DNA of 52,621 bases. It comes from an uncultured Lachnospiraceae bacterium (GTDB taxonomy: Bacteria; Bacillota; Clostridia; Lachnospirales; Lachnospiraceae). Position 1 is the stretch's first letter; the number at the start of each line of letters is the position of its first letter. The stretch spans positions 1 to 52,621 of the forward strand of contig CACZLA010000024.1 in assembly GCA_902781895.1 (NCBI GenBank), given 5' to 3'. A program made the translations under genes and the position numbers. The notes under the pieces were generated by a model that saw only the letters and a list, made by a program, of their open reading frames with translations, had not been told where the DNA came from and did not search any database. This document shows positions 42,614 through 51,101 of this stretch, piece by piece.

Positions 42614-43321
42614 TTAATTTTCTTTAAAACTGGCAGTTGGATTGTCATTGCTATACTCCTTCATATACAAAACACCCGTTTTTCCATCCACCTCCTTTAA
42701 AATGTTGCCAAGGTTCATCAACTGTATCGCCAGATTGGATCCATCTCCTACTTCAACCTCAATACTGTTATGTCTCAGTACGATCTCTCCATCTGCTTTA
42801 AATTCAATACCCTGAATATCCAGCTCATATTTTTTCACCAGCTGTGTGATACTCAGAATCATCTCAAATTTCTTTTTATTATCTATAGGCAGCTTTTTTC
42901 CCAGGGTCCAGCTTGTTACTGTGAGTCCTTTTATATAAGGAACCCCTTCAAACCTGTCCTTTGATGTTTCCAGAACTATTCCGTCTTTATCGAAATAGAT
43001 ATAGCTTTCCATATATTCTATACAACCTGCTACCGACTTTTCATAAACCTCAACCTTAACAGAGTGTTTATCAACATAGTCTATGTCCAGCTTTGCGACA
43101 AAAGGTATATCATCCAGCTGTCCGATCTTATTTCTGGCCATAAGCAGCAGTGTATTATTCATCCACGCTTTTTCTTTAACAGCCTTTTTCACCTGTTCCT
43201 GTGATGAAAGGTTGCAACCTGTTATCTCTACCGATTTCAAGGTATAGGTGCTTGCATAAATGAACGCCCCTATAAGAATAACAAGTATTATTATGGGAAT
43301 GATATGTATCTTCTTTCTCAA
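42614..43321 (-). CDS. ftsQ: Cell division protein FtsQ/DivIB
   Basis: Divisome membrane protein. 235 residues: a short cytoplasmic N-terminus (MRKK), one membrane helix (IIPIIILVILIGAFIYAS), then a POTRA domain starting LKSVEITGCNLSSQEQVKKAV and a beta-rich region with SYIYFDKDGIVLET. Normal position after FtsW; the starts overlap by 4 bases (ATGA). The usual murG, which often precedes ftsQ, is absent. Confidence 0.9.
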   Translation of the reverse strand: MRKKIHIIPIIILVILIGAFIYASTYTLKSVEITGCNLSSQEQVKKAVKEKAWMNNTLLLMARNKIGQLDDIPFVAKLDIDYVDKHSVKVEVYEKSVAGCIEYMESYIYFDKDGIVLETSKDRFEGVPYIKGLTVTSWTLGKKLPIDNKKKFEMILSITQLVKKYELDIQGIEFKADGEIVLRHNSIEVEVGDGSNLAIQLMNLGNILKEVDGKTGVLYMKEYSNDNPTASFKEN

Positions 43322-44451
43322 GATTCCTTCTCTCCTTCAAATCCCAACGGTTCTATCTGTCGTGAAACAGCGAGTACCAGGCCCATTTCCACAAGCAGGA
43401 AGAACAGCGACGTTCCACCGTAACTGATAAATGGCAGTGTAACACCCGTATTCGGAATAAGATTTGTAACAACACACATATTTATAAGCACCTGACATGC
43501 TATATGCGAAAGAACTCCTACGACTATAAGTGAACCATATCTATCCGGCGCACCTTCTGATATAAATCTGAATCTCCAGAGAAGCATTACGAATACGAGA
43601 ATAATACCAACAGCACCTACTATTCCAAGCTCCTCACATATGATGGAAAAGATCATATCATTCTGAGCCTCAGGAATATTACCCATTTTCTGTATACTCT
43701 GTCCCAGTCCTCTTCCGAAGAGTCCACCGGAACCGATGGCATAAAGTCCCTGGAGTGTCTGGAATCCACTTGAGGATTCTTCCGGATTTCTCCATGCCTG
43801 AAGTCGGTCTCCTCTGTATCCCGCAAAGCTGATCATCAAAATGACAAATACAACTCCGACTATGGCAATGATCACAACATATCTCAGCTTCGGTGTAGCA
43901 ACAAACCATATACAAACCGCAATCGCCGCACAGATAATAGCCGTACTGAGGTTCTCAATAGCGATAATGACAACTATTACTCCGACAGGAAAAAATGCAT
44001 TTACCGTATTCTTTACATTTCTGAGAAGATGCGGTTTCTCGGAAACTATATAAGCCATATAGAGGATAACCACTATCTTTGCTATTTCCGAAGGCTGAAA
44101 TGAGATAAATCCAAGATTCAGCCATCTTGAAGAACCGTTAACCGCTTTACCGGCAAGCATTGTAAATATCAGAAGTCCTGCTATAGCGAAAACAAGAATC
44201 AGACTGAATCTTTTTAATGCCTGATATCTTATCTTTGAAACCCAGAACATCGCAAAAAGTCCGGCACCTCCGAATATCATTTGTCTAATAAGATAATGTG
44301 TATTGTTATTGAAATATCTGTTCGACACGAAAGCACTGGAGCTGTAAACCATCACAAGTCCAAAGAAAACAAGGAAAATGATAAAGAAAAGCGATGGAAA
44401 GTCAAAGTATGTACCTTTTATCAAAAATGGTCTTCTTTTCTTTGCCGCCAT
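43318..44451 (-). CDS. ftsW: Lipid II polymerase FtsW
   Basis: SEDS-family glycosyltransferase that polymerises septal peptidoglycan with its transpeptidase partner. 377 residues and about ten membrane segments. Signatures: YLIRQMIFGGAGLFAMF, SRWLNLGFISFQPSEIAKI, GGLFGRGLGQSIQKMGNIPEAQNDMIFSII and NTGVTLPFISYGGTSLFF (the conserved Asp in the second-last block; blocks at about 120-360). It begins directly at the murD stop. The transpeptidase partner is probably the PBP at 45880. Confidence 0.95.
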   Translation of the reverse strand: MAAKKRRPFLIKGTYFDFPSLFFIIFLVFFGLVMVYSSSAFVSNRYFNNNTHYLIRQMIFGGAGLFAMFWVSKIRYQALKRFSLILVFAIAGLLIFTMLAGKAVNGSSRWLNLGFISFQPSEIAKIVVILYMAYIVSEKPHLLRNVKNTVNAFFPVGVIVVIIAIENLSTAIICAAIAVCIWFVATPKLRYVVIIAIVGVVFVILMISFAGYRGDRLQAWRNPEESSSGFQTLQGLYAIGSGGLFGRGLGQSIQKMGNIPEAQNDMIFSIICEELGIVGAVGIILVFVMLLWRFRFISEGAPDRYGSLIVVGVLSHIACQVLINMCVVTNLIPNTGVTLPFISYGGTSLFFLLVEMGLVLAVSRQIEPLGFEGEKES

Positions 44452-45813
44452 TTATTTTTCCTCTAAACCATTTACATACACCTTAAACAGTGTACCTCTC
44501 TCCTCATAGCTTTTAAACATATCCCAGCTTGCACATGCAGGAGACAGAAGAACATTATCTCCGGGCTTAGCATGTGAATAGCAATACTGCACAGCAGCCT
44601 CAAGACTGTCAACTCTGACTATCTCATTAAATCCATGACTCTTGCAGCAGCTTGCTATCTTATCTGTGGTTGCACCCATCAGAACAAGAACTCTGACCTT
44701 TCCCGGGAAGCATGCAACCCACTCATCATAATCCGAATCTTTATCGTAACCGCCGCCGATAAGAAGCGTTGTGGACTTCATAGCCTTTATCGCCTTTATT
44801 GCAGCGTCGGGATTTGTACCTTTTGAATCGTTATAATACTTAACATCATTTACTTCTCTTACGAACTCTATCCTGTGTTCTACACCGGTGAAAGAATATA
44901 CTGTCTCTCTGATGGTTTCAACAGGAATACCCATGTAAAATGTTATCGCTACGGCAGCAAGTACATTTTCCAGATTGTGTTCTCCGAGAATCTGTATTCC
45001 GTCTATGTCCAGGATGGTTGTATCATCTCCATCCCTGCGGACAACTATCTTTCCGTCTTTTACAAAAGCACCTTCGGATACTTCCTCCTTATGACTGAAG
45101 TAAACCTTCTTTGCTTTTCTTACTTTATCCTCTCTTTTCATTGTTTCAGGATCATCAAAGTTGAGGATCATATAATCATCAGCCGTCTGATTCTCTGTTA
45201 CTCTGAACTTCGCATCTGCATAATTATCAAATGTATAATGCCTGTTCAGGTGATCAGGTGTAAGATTTAACATAGCTGAGATATGCGGTCTGAATTCATG
45301 GATCGTCTCCATCTGGAAGGAGCTCACCTCAAGAGCAACCAGAGTTTTCTCGGTTGTTGAGTCCGCAAATCTTGTAAAGGGAAGTCCGATATTTCCAACC
45401 ACAAGTGCATGTTCTGTATGATTCTTAAATATCTCACCTACAAGCGTAGTTGTTGTGGTCTTTCCGTTTGTACCTGTTATTGCTGCGATAGTTCCTTTGT
45501 TGAAATAGTACGCAAGCTCTATCTCGCCCCAGATAGGGATTCCTTTTTCCTTAACCTTTAATACAAAATCAGCATCCACCGGGATTCCGGGACTGATAAC
45601 AAAAAGGTCTATACCCTCGAGCATTTCATCTGTCAGTTCACCCAAAGCTATCTCAACCTTTGTTGTTCCTCCGAGTTTTGAGATGATACTCTCTTTATCT
45701 ATGTCTGTATTTCCATCATACAGAACTACATCAACATCATTTCTTATGAGCAGACCAGTAGATGCAACTCCACTTCTACCTGCTCCTGCTACCATCACTT
45801 TCTTAAACTCCAT
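44452..45813 (-). CDS. murD: UDP-N-acetylmuramoylalanine-D-glutamate ligase
   Basis: Adds D-glutamate to the peptidoglycan precursor. 453 residues from the ATG at 45813 (GGAGG upstream): an N-terminal Rossmann domain (KVMVAGAGRSGVAS), ATP loop GTNGKTTTTTLVG, LNLTPDHLNRHYTF and YNDSKGTNPDAAIKA. The longer frame from 45870 adds 19 codons without family support. It directly follows the PBP gene, where mraY usually lies, and touches ftsW. Confidence 0.96.
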   Translation of the reverse strand: MEFKKVMVAGAGRSGVASTGLLIRNDVDVVLYDGNTDIDKESIISKLGGTTKVEIALGELTDEMLEGIDLFVISPGIPVDADFVLKVKEKGIPIWGEIELAYYFNKGTIAAITGTNGKTTTTTLVGEIFKNHTEHALVVGNIGLPFTRFADSTTEKTLVALEVSSFQMETIHEFRPHISAMLNLTPDHLNRHYTFDNYADAKFRVTENQTADDYMILNFDDPETMKREDKVRKAKKVYFSHKEEVSEGAFVKDGKIVVRRDGDDTTILDIDGIQILGEHNLENVLAAVAITFYMGIPVETIRETVYSFTGVEHRIEFVREVNDVKYYNDSKGTNPDAAIKAIKAMKSTTLLIGGGYDKDSDYDEWVACFPGKVRVLVLMGATTDKIASCCKSHGFNEIVRVDSLEAAVQYCYSHAKPGDNVLLSPACASWDMFKSYEERGTLFKVYVNGLEEK

Positions 45814-45879
45814 CTCATTCCTCCCGGATATTATAGATTCCTCTCTACCTGTAAAAATACAACATTTCATAATTCTATA

Positions 45880-47868
45880 TTAATGTCCACTACTGTCAGT
45901 CGGTGAAGCCGGCTGTGCATTTTCCTCCGGCGTTGAACCTGCAACACTGATTTCAGGTGCATTTCCTTCAAATACAGGAGTAGCTATCTCGTCCATGGAA
46001 TCTGCATCTGATGGAGTAGCATCTCCTGTTCTGTAAACATTCATGTATGGAAGAAGCTCTTCTGCTATCTTATTGAAAAGCACCGTTCCTGCCGCCGAAC
46101 TGGCCTGATCATCAGCACCGGGTTCATCAACGACACAATATATTACAACCTCCGGATCACTTACCGGAGCAAATCCGATAAATGACAGAATATATTTTCC
46201 ATTTCCTCTGGGGAGCTTCTCGGCTGTACCGGTTTTTCCGCCGATCTCATAGCCCTCGACTATAGCCTTCTTTCCGGTACCTTCCTCAACAACCTCTTTA
46301 AGAATATATTTCATCTGTTCAGAGGTTTCTTCCGAAATGGTTCTGCGGACAAGTATCTTATCATAGTTCTCCACCAGGTTTCCATCAGCGTCAAGCACCT
46401 GCTTAACAACATGAGGCTGATAATAATATCCTCCGTTTACTACTGAACAAAAAGCTGTTCCCAGCTGCATCATAGTAACCGTAACACCCTGTCCGAAGGA
46501 TGATGTTGCCAGCTCTACGGGATTCAGAGTATCCTGATGATAAACCATGGAATACAGATCATCCTCACTGGGTTCACCCGATACATCTATATTTGTCCTC
46601 TGTCCAAATCCGAACAGAACCTGATACTTATCAAATATTGCGGAGCCCTCAAGAGCAGCTATCTGCATCAGACAGTCATTACATGAATACTCAAGTGCCT
46701 TGGGCACTGTCAGCATTCCGTGTCCGTATACATTATGGCATTTGATATCCCAGTCAGCCACATGCTGCAGACCGTCACAGTAGAACTCCTCATCTCCTGT
46801 AATTACTCCATCCTCTATAGCACCGGATACAGTAAATGTTTTATATGTTGAACCCGGCTCAAAGGAATCACTTATTACAAAATTTCTCCAGACATCATTC
46901 AGATGTTCAACAGATTCCTCGTCAGTAAGGTTCTTTGTTATCCTCTTAAACTCATCATCGGATATGGGACCATCTGTTTCAAACTGATATCTCGTAGATT
47001 CCATTGAATAAGCATTATTCGGATTGTACTGATGTGAATTGTAAAGAGCAAGTATTTCACAGTTCTTCGGATTCATGACAAGAACCGATATATTCTTCGC
47101 TCCCATATCATCCATAAACTCTTCGCACTTTGTCTGAACTATTCTCTGTGCTTCACTGTCTATGGTAGTAACGAGACTGCACCCGTTATTTGCAGGCTCA
47201 AGATTTCTCTGAAGGTTATAATCCTGGCCCAGATATGAATACATCCTGCCGTTCTGACCATTCAGGTATGAGTTATAGCTTCCTTCGATACCACCTATAC
47301 CTTCATTTCCGCTTACTACAAATCCCAGCAGATGACAGGCAAGTTCGTTGTTCGGATAGAGTCTCTGATACTCATCCTCCAGTCTTATTCCGACCACATC
47401 GGTAAGCTTTCCGGCTCTCAGATCAGACTGATAAGCCCTGACCTCATCAAAGGTCAGTTTCTTTCTGATAACCTTATACTGGGAATCCTTCTCCTGCATA
47501 TATCCGGCCATTTCCTCATCGGAAACATTGAAGTATTTATTTAATGCCTTTGCCGTAGCTTCTTTCTTATAATCGAATTCCAGAATATTCTTCGGCTCGA
47601 TGATCAGATTATAAACCTTCTGGCTTGTGGCAAGCACAGAACCGTTCCTGTCATAAATATCTCCTCTTTTGAAGGGAACGCTTATACTTTCGTAGCCCTT
47701 CTGGCTGAGAACCTTCTGTGAATATCTGTCACCTTTTGCAACATTTATGTATATAACAGTTCCGATAATAACCGCGAATCCAAGAGAAAACAGTATAAGC
47801 AAAAAGAGAAGATGCCGGCGCATCCTCTTTATAAGAACTTTTCTTTTTTTTCTGATTCTTCTTGCCAT
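45880..47868 (-). CDS. Penicillin-binding protein, class B (FtsI/PBP2-like)
   Basis: Septal peptidoglycan transpeptidase. 662 residues: a basic N-terminus (MARRIRKKRKVLIKRMRRH), one membrane helix (about 19-40), a dimerisation domain with RGDIYDRNGSVLATS, then the catalytic domain with GSTYK (serine about 339), YSCNDC (about 395) and GGKTGTA (about 546). It ends in an unusual low-complexity tail (about 610-662) rich in Asp, Ala, Ser, Pro and Glu, in place of PASTA domains. It follows ftsL with a terminator-like hairpin between them. mraY is not downstream. Confidence 0.93.
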   Translation of the reverse strand: MARRIRKKRKVLIKRMRRHLLFLLILFSLGFAVIIGTVIYINVAKGDRYSQKVLSQKGYESISVPFKRGDIYDRNGSVLATSQKVYNLIIEPKNILEFDYKKEATAKALNKYFNVSDEEMAGYMQEKDSQYKVIRKKLTFDEVRAYQSDLRAGKLTDVVGIRLEDEYQRLYPNNELACHLLGFVVSGNEGIGGIEGSYNSYLNGQNGRMYSYLGQDYNLQRNLEPANNGCSLVTTIDSEAQRIVQTKCEEFMDDMGAKNISVLVMNPKNCEILALYNSHQYNPNNAYSMESTRYQFETDGPISDDEFKRITKNLTDEESVEHLNDVWRNFVISDSFEPGSTYKTFTVSGAIEDGVITGDEEFYCDGLQHVADWDIKCHNVYGHGMLTVPKALEYSCNDCLMQIAALEGSAIFDKYQVLFGFGQRTNIDVSGEPSEDDLYSMVYHQDTLNPVELATSSFGQGVTVTMMQLGTAFCSVVNGGYYYQPHVVKQVLDADGNLVENYDKILVRRTISEETSEQMKYILKEVVEEGTGKKAIVEGYEIGGKTGTAEKLPRGNGKYILSFIGFAPVSDPEVVIYCVVDEPGADDQASSAAGTVLFNKIAEELLPYMNVYRTGDATPSDADSMDEIATPVFEGNAPEISVAGSTPEENAQPASPTDSSGH

Positions 47869-47912
47869 TTTTCGTATCCACCAAGCTACACTCTAAAAAA
47901 TAAGAAATCCAA

Positions 47913-47934
47913 AGACCACTTTAATCAGCGGTCT
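47913..47934 (-). terminator. Hairpin spanning the ftsL stop codon
   Basis: AGACCACT and AGCGGTCT pair (one wobble) around a 6-base loop that includes the ftsL TAA. On the minus strand it is followed by TTTGGATTTCTTATTTTTT, a broken T tract. It could reduce transcription from mraZ-rsmH-ftsL into the PBP gene. Confidence 0.5.
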
Positions 47935-48421
47935 CTGGCACATCTGAATACTGTTTTACGTAATCACCCTGTTCATTTTCATAATAACGTATTTGTCCAT
48001 TCTCCGAATAGACCATACCGAGTTCTCCGGTTGCTATAGTGTATATATCCTCAAGAGAATACATACTGTCGAGCTTATTTTCAAAAGCATCATTATCTGC
48101 CTGAATATCCTGCAGTTCTTCCTGAAGAGATTCAATCCTCTTCTCCTTGCTTTCAACACTCGTCTGAACAGAAAGCATTATCACACAAGATACTACTACA
48201 GCAAGCACCATTAATGCAAGTACTATTGTATACTTCAGGTCAAATCCAGCTGATTGCTGTGCTTCCTTAGCAGCTTTTTTGTAAGTTTTTGATTTTTTGA
48301 CCGGTGTCGGTCTTTCTACCTCGCGTCTCTCACGTTCACGCCTTGGTCTTTCTATCTGCGGAAATGTTTCTATCTTTCTGACTGCTCCGCCTTCTTCGTA
48401 ATTAAAACCTCTTGTTGCCAT
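47921..48421 (-). CDS. ftsL: FtsL-like divisome protein
   Basis: 166 residues in the FtsL slot between rsmH and the septal PBP. A long basic cytoplasmic N-terminus (about 20-65, with RRERERREVE and KKSKTYKKAAKEA), one membrane helix (TIVLALMVLAVVVSCVIMLS, about 69-88) and a coiled coil (KEKRIESLQEELQDIQADND, about 95-120), then a short conserved-looking YTIATGELGMVYSEN. This is the FtsL/DivIC layout despite low sequence identity. It shares one base with the end of rsmH. Confidence 0.8.
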   Translation of the reverse strand: MATRGFNYEEGGAVRKIETFPQIERPRRERERREVERPTPVKKSKTYKKAAKEAQQSAGFDLKYTIVLALMVLAVVVSCVIMLSVQTSVESKEKRIESLQEELQDIQADNDAFENKLDSMYSLEDIYTIATGELGMVYSENGQIRYYENEQGDYVKQYSDVPETAD

Positions 48422-49368
48422 TAAACTTCCCCTTGATTTTTCTTTTCAAATATTCTTAGCTTTGCACTGCTGCTTCTGGGATTTATTTTTAACTCCTCAT
48501 CCCCCGCAACAATGGGCTTTCTTGTTATGCATTTACCCTGGGACTTTCTTCCGCATACACATACCGGAAATTCCGGTGGACATATACATGGTTTTTCAGC
48601 AGTCTTAAATGCTGTTTTTACTATCCTGTCTTCCAGAGAATGGAAGGTGATTATACAAAGCCTTCCTTCCGGGTTCAGCATATCTATCATTATTTCCAGA
48701 CTATCCTGAAGCACCTGCAACTCCTTGTTCAGTTCTATCCTTATAGCCTGGTAAGTTTTCTTACAGGGATTTCCACCCTTTCGTCTTGCCGCTGCAGGTA
48801 TCGAATCCTTGATGATCTCATTCAGCTCAAATGTAGTCTCGATCCTTTTTTCTTCTCTTCTTGCTACTATGTTATGAGCTATCCTTGCAGCAAACTTTTC
48901 TTCTCCGTATTCCTGAATAATCCTTCTCAGCTCTGCTTCCGAATAATCATTTAATATATCCTGTGCTGTATATTCAGTGGATGTATCCATCCTCATATCC
49001 AGAGGAGCATCCTCTCTGTATGAGAAGCCTCTGTCTTTATTGTCAAGCTGGTAGGATGAAACTCCCAAATCAAGGAGTATCCCATCAACCTTCTCTATTC
49101 CCAGTCCGTTTAACACGGACTTCATATTCACATAATTGTCGCGAACCACTGTTACATTTTTATAAGCTGCCAGTCTCTCGCCCGCCGCTTTTATTGCATC
49201 CGCATCCTGATCTATCCCGATCAGTCTTCCATTTTCGTTAAGCCTCTCAGCTATCTTCGATGAATGTCCTGCACCGCCAAGTGTTCCGTCAACGTATATC
49301 CCATCGGATTTGATATTAAGACCTTCGAGTACATCGCTGAGCATTATCGGCACATGACTAAACTCCAT
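48421..49368 (-). CDS. rsmH: 16S rRNA (cytosine-1402-N4) methyltransferase
   Basis: SAM-dependent methyltransferase acting on 16S rRNA C1402. It has [32 protein letters not shown] (SAM loop), [15 protein letters not shown] and [14 protein letters not shown], ending in [15 protein letters not shown] and a basic C-terminus. 315 residues, normal. It lies 34 bases after mraZ. Confidence 0.97.
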   Translation of the reverse strand: MEFSHVPIMLSDVLEGLNIKSDGIYVDGTLGGAGHSSKIAERLNENGRLIGIDQDADAIKAAGERLAAYKNVTVVRDNYVNMKSVLNGLGIEKVDGILLDLGVSSYQLDNKDRGFSYREDAPLDMRMDTSTEYTAQDILNDYSEAELRRIIQEYGEEKFAARIAHNIVARREEKRIETTFELNEIIKDSIPAAARRKGGNPCKKTYQAIRIELNKELQVLQDSLEIMIDMLNPEGRLCIITFHSLEDRIVKTAFKTAEKPCICPPEFPVCVCGRKSQGKCITRKPIVAGDEELKINPRSSSAKLRIFEKKNQGEV

Positions 49369-49402
49369 CAGTTCTTCTCCATTTATATAAGCTTTAGAAT
49401 TA

Positions 49403-49849
49403 TCAAATCTTCAGATTGTACTGTTCTATCAGATCACTTACAAATGCATCATCATCCATGTCGGCAAATACTTCTTCGTATTTCTTTCTATCCCAGACCA
49501 TAGCCTTGGAACCATTTCCGACTACTACAACCTCTTTTGTTATGCCTGCGTGATCTCTGAGAGATGGTGGGATGATTATTCTTCCCTGTGAATCAAGATC
49601 ACAGGTTGAAGCCTTTGCGGTGAAATACATAAATATCTTTCTTCCTTTAGGAGTACTTGTATCTATCTCCTCCTGAAGCTTCTCAACAAACTTGTCATAG
49701 TTCTCAGCCGAATAAAGTCTGAGACATCCATCCGGATCTATTCCTATTACAACAGTTGAACCAAGTGCGTCTCTGAATTTTGCAGGAACACTGAGTCTGC
49801 CCTTAGCATCTACATTATGAAAAAACTCGCCAAACATACTAAGCGCCAC
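49403..49849 (-). CDS. mraZ: Transcriptional regulator MraZ
   Basis: Two-AbrB-domain DNA-binding protein that in E. coli represses the dcw operon by binding TGGG repeats. 148 residues: [21 protein letters not shown] (domain 1, positions 7-27) and [21 protein letters not shown] (domain 2). The GTG at 49849 ([10 protein letters not shown]) has AAGGAGG 10 bases upstream; the ATG at 49837 lacks a good site. First gene of the division cluster, with candidate operator boxes at 49910-49976. Confidence 0.96.
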   Translation of the reverse strand: MALSMFGEFFHNVDAKGRLSVPAKFRDALGSTVVIGIDPDGCLRLYSAENYDKFVEKLQEEIDTSTPKGRKIFMYFTAKASTCDLDSQGRIIIPPSLRDHAGITKEVVVVGNGSKAMVWDRKKYEEVFADMDDDAFVSDLIEQYNLKI

Positions 49850-49878
49850 TTCTTGTATTCCTCCTTTCTTCCCAGACT

Positions 49879-49906
49879 GTTGATAACTCTGTTGATATTG
49901 TTGATA
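49879..49906. repeat. Three GTTGATA direct repeats in the mraZ leader
   Basis: GTTGATA at 49879, 49891 and 49900. On the minus strand they read TATCAAC, and one copy is TTATCAACA, close to a DnaA box (TTATCCACA). They lie between the TGGG boxes and the mraZ ribosome site. Confidence 0.6.
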
Positions 49907-49909
49907 TCT

Positions 49910-49976
49910 CCCACTTTATGGGTAAATTATGGTATTTCTCCCCATTTTTTCCCACTACGCCTTCTATCTTACCCCA
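49910..49976 (-). promoter_or_regulatory. Candidate MraZ-binding TGGG boxes
   Basis: TGGG occurs on the minus strand at 49910-49913, 49941-49944, 49951-49954 and 49973-49976. The middle pair is spaced exactly 10 bp, as in MraZ operators described in E. coli. They lie 60-130 bases before mraZ. Confidence 0.45.
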
Positions 49977-50036
49977 CCAGCAAATAAAATGCAAGGCATT
50001 TTTTTCTAAAAAACCCAGACTTTTAGCCAAAAAATA

Positions 50037-50080
50037 AAGATCCGTGCTTTTTGAAGATGTTTTCAAAAACACAGATCTTT
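50037..50080 (-). terminator. Terminator of lgt
   Basis: AAAGATC...GATCTTT with an inner TTTTTGAA/TTTTCAAAAA stem, about 20 bp in total with a few mismatches, followed on the minus strand by ATTTTTT. It lies 62 bases after the lgt stop, before the mraZ region. Confidence 0.8.
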
Positions 50081-50141
50081 GATATTTATACCATATATTC
50101 TATTCAGTTTTTTTGATAGTACAAAATATAGTATTTTATAC

Positions 50142-51089
50142 TCAGTCCTCTATTTTTTCACCACTTTGACCCACGCGGTGGAGAACCGGTTCATTTCCCT
50201 TCTTTATTGATAAATAGTTTCTTATTATAATAGCCGCAGCCACTGCCGCAGTAACAAGTCCGACCAACTGACTCACCTTCAGAGGCCCTATCATCAGCGA
50301 ATCCGTTCTGGATGCTTCAACAAGAAATCTTCCTATTCCATATCCGAAAACATATATCATCGCCAGCTCACCGTCAAATCTTTTATGCTTTCTATAGAAG
50401 AAAATGAAAAGCAGCAGGAAAAGGTTCCACATTCCTTCATATAAGAAGGACGGATGAACTGTAATGCAGGAGACTCCATTTACCATCTCCGTATTACTGA
50501 GCATCTGATCAGTCACTATTCCTTCATCCTTCATATAAGTCATGAAGCTTTCCGAATAATAGTCGACCGGTATGGCCATTCTGAATACAGACTTTGTAAA
50601 GCTGCCAAATGCTTCTCTGTTGAAAAAGTTTCCCCATCTTCCGAGTATCTGCCCAACAAGAACGCCCATAGCTATGTTATCTGCAAAAAGCGGCACATGA
50701 AGCTTCTTTTTCTTTGCAAATATAACGCCCGCAGTAACGCCTGCTATAAGACCTCCGTACACTGCAAGGCCACCATTACGGATATTGATCATATCCCAAA
50801 GCGTTCCCCAGAATCCTCTGCCCTTTCCGGTAAATCTATCAAGATTGAAAAGAATATAGTATATTCTGGCTCCGAGGATGGCAGGTATTACCAGCACAAG
50901 GAAGAAGTCCAGATAAAGCTCCGGATCATGTCCCGTTTTCTTTGCCTCACTGCTGGCTATGACCAGGGCAAGTATAAAACCGGCTGTTATAACAACTGCA
51001 TATAGCGGTATGGACAGACCGAATATATTCAGTTTTTCCGGGACATTACTAAAGTTAATGCCCAGTCCGGGGAAATAGATTCCATCCAT
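50142..51089 (-). CDS. lgt: Prolipoprotein diacylglyceryl transferase
   Basis: Attaches diacylglycerol to the lipobox cysteine of prelipoproteins. 315 residues with about seven membrane segments. Signatures: GGLAVYGGLIAGVTAG (His replaced in the usual pattern), GQILGRWGNFFNREAFG (catalytic Arg/Asn region), HPSFLYEGMWNLFLL and YGIGRFLVEASRTDSL. It matures the lipoproteins encoded here at 8732 and 27505. It starts 12 bases after ychF and is probably co-transcribed with it. Confidence 0.95.
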   Translation of the reverse strand: MDGIYFPGLGINFSNVPEKLNIFGLSIPLYAVVITAGFILALVIASSEAKKTGHDPELYLDFFLVLVIPAILGARIYYILFNLDRFTGKGRGFWGTLWDMINIRNGGLAVYGGLIAGVTAGVIFAKKKKLHVPLFADNIAMGVLVGQILGRWGNFFNREAFGSFTKSVFRMAIPVDYYSESFMTYMKDEGIVTDQMLSNTEMVNGVSCITVHPSFLYEGMWNLFLLLFIFFYRKHKRFDGELAMIYVFGYGIGRFLVEASRTDSLMIGPLKVSQLVGLVTAAVAAAIIIRNYLSIKKGNEPVLHRVGQSGEKIED

Positions 51090-51101
51090 TTATAATAACT
51101 C

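Noticed and set aside
49839-50072. 77-codon minus-strand frame
   Set aside because: Overlaps the mraZ start, its ribosome site, the TGGG boxes and part of the lgt terminator; composition is not protein-like.
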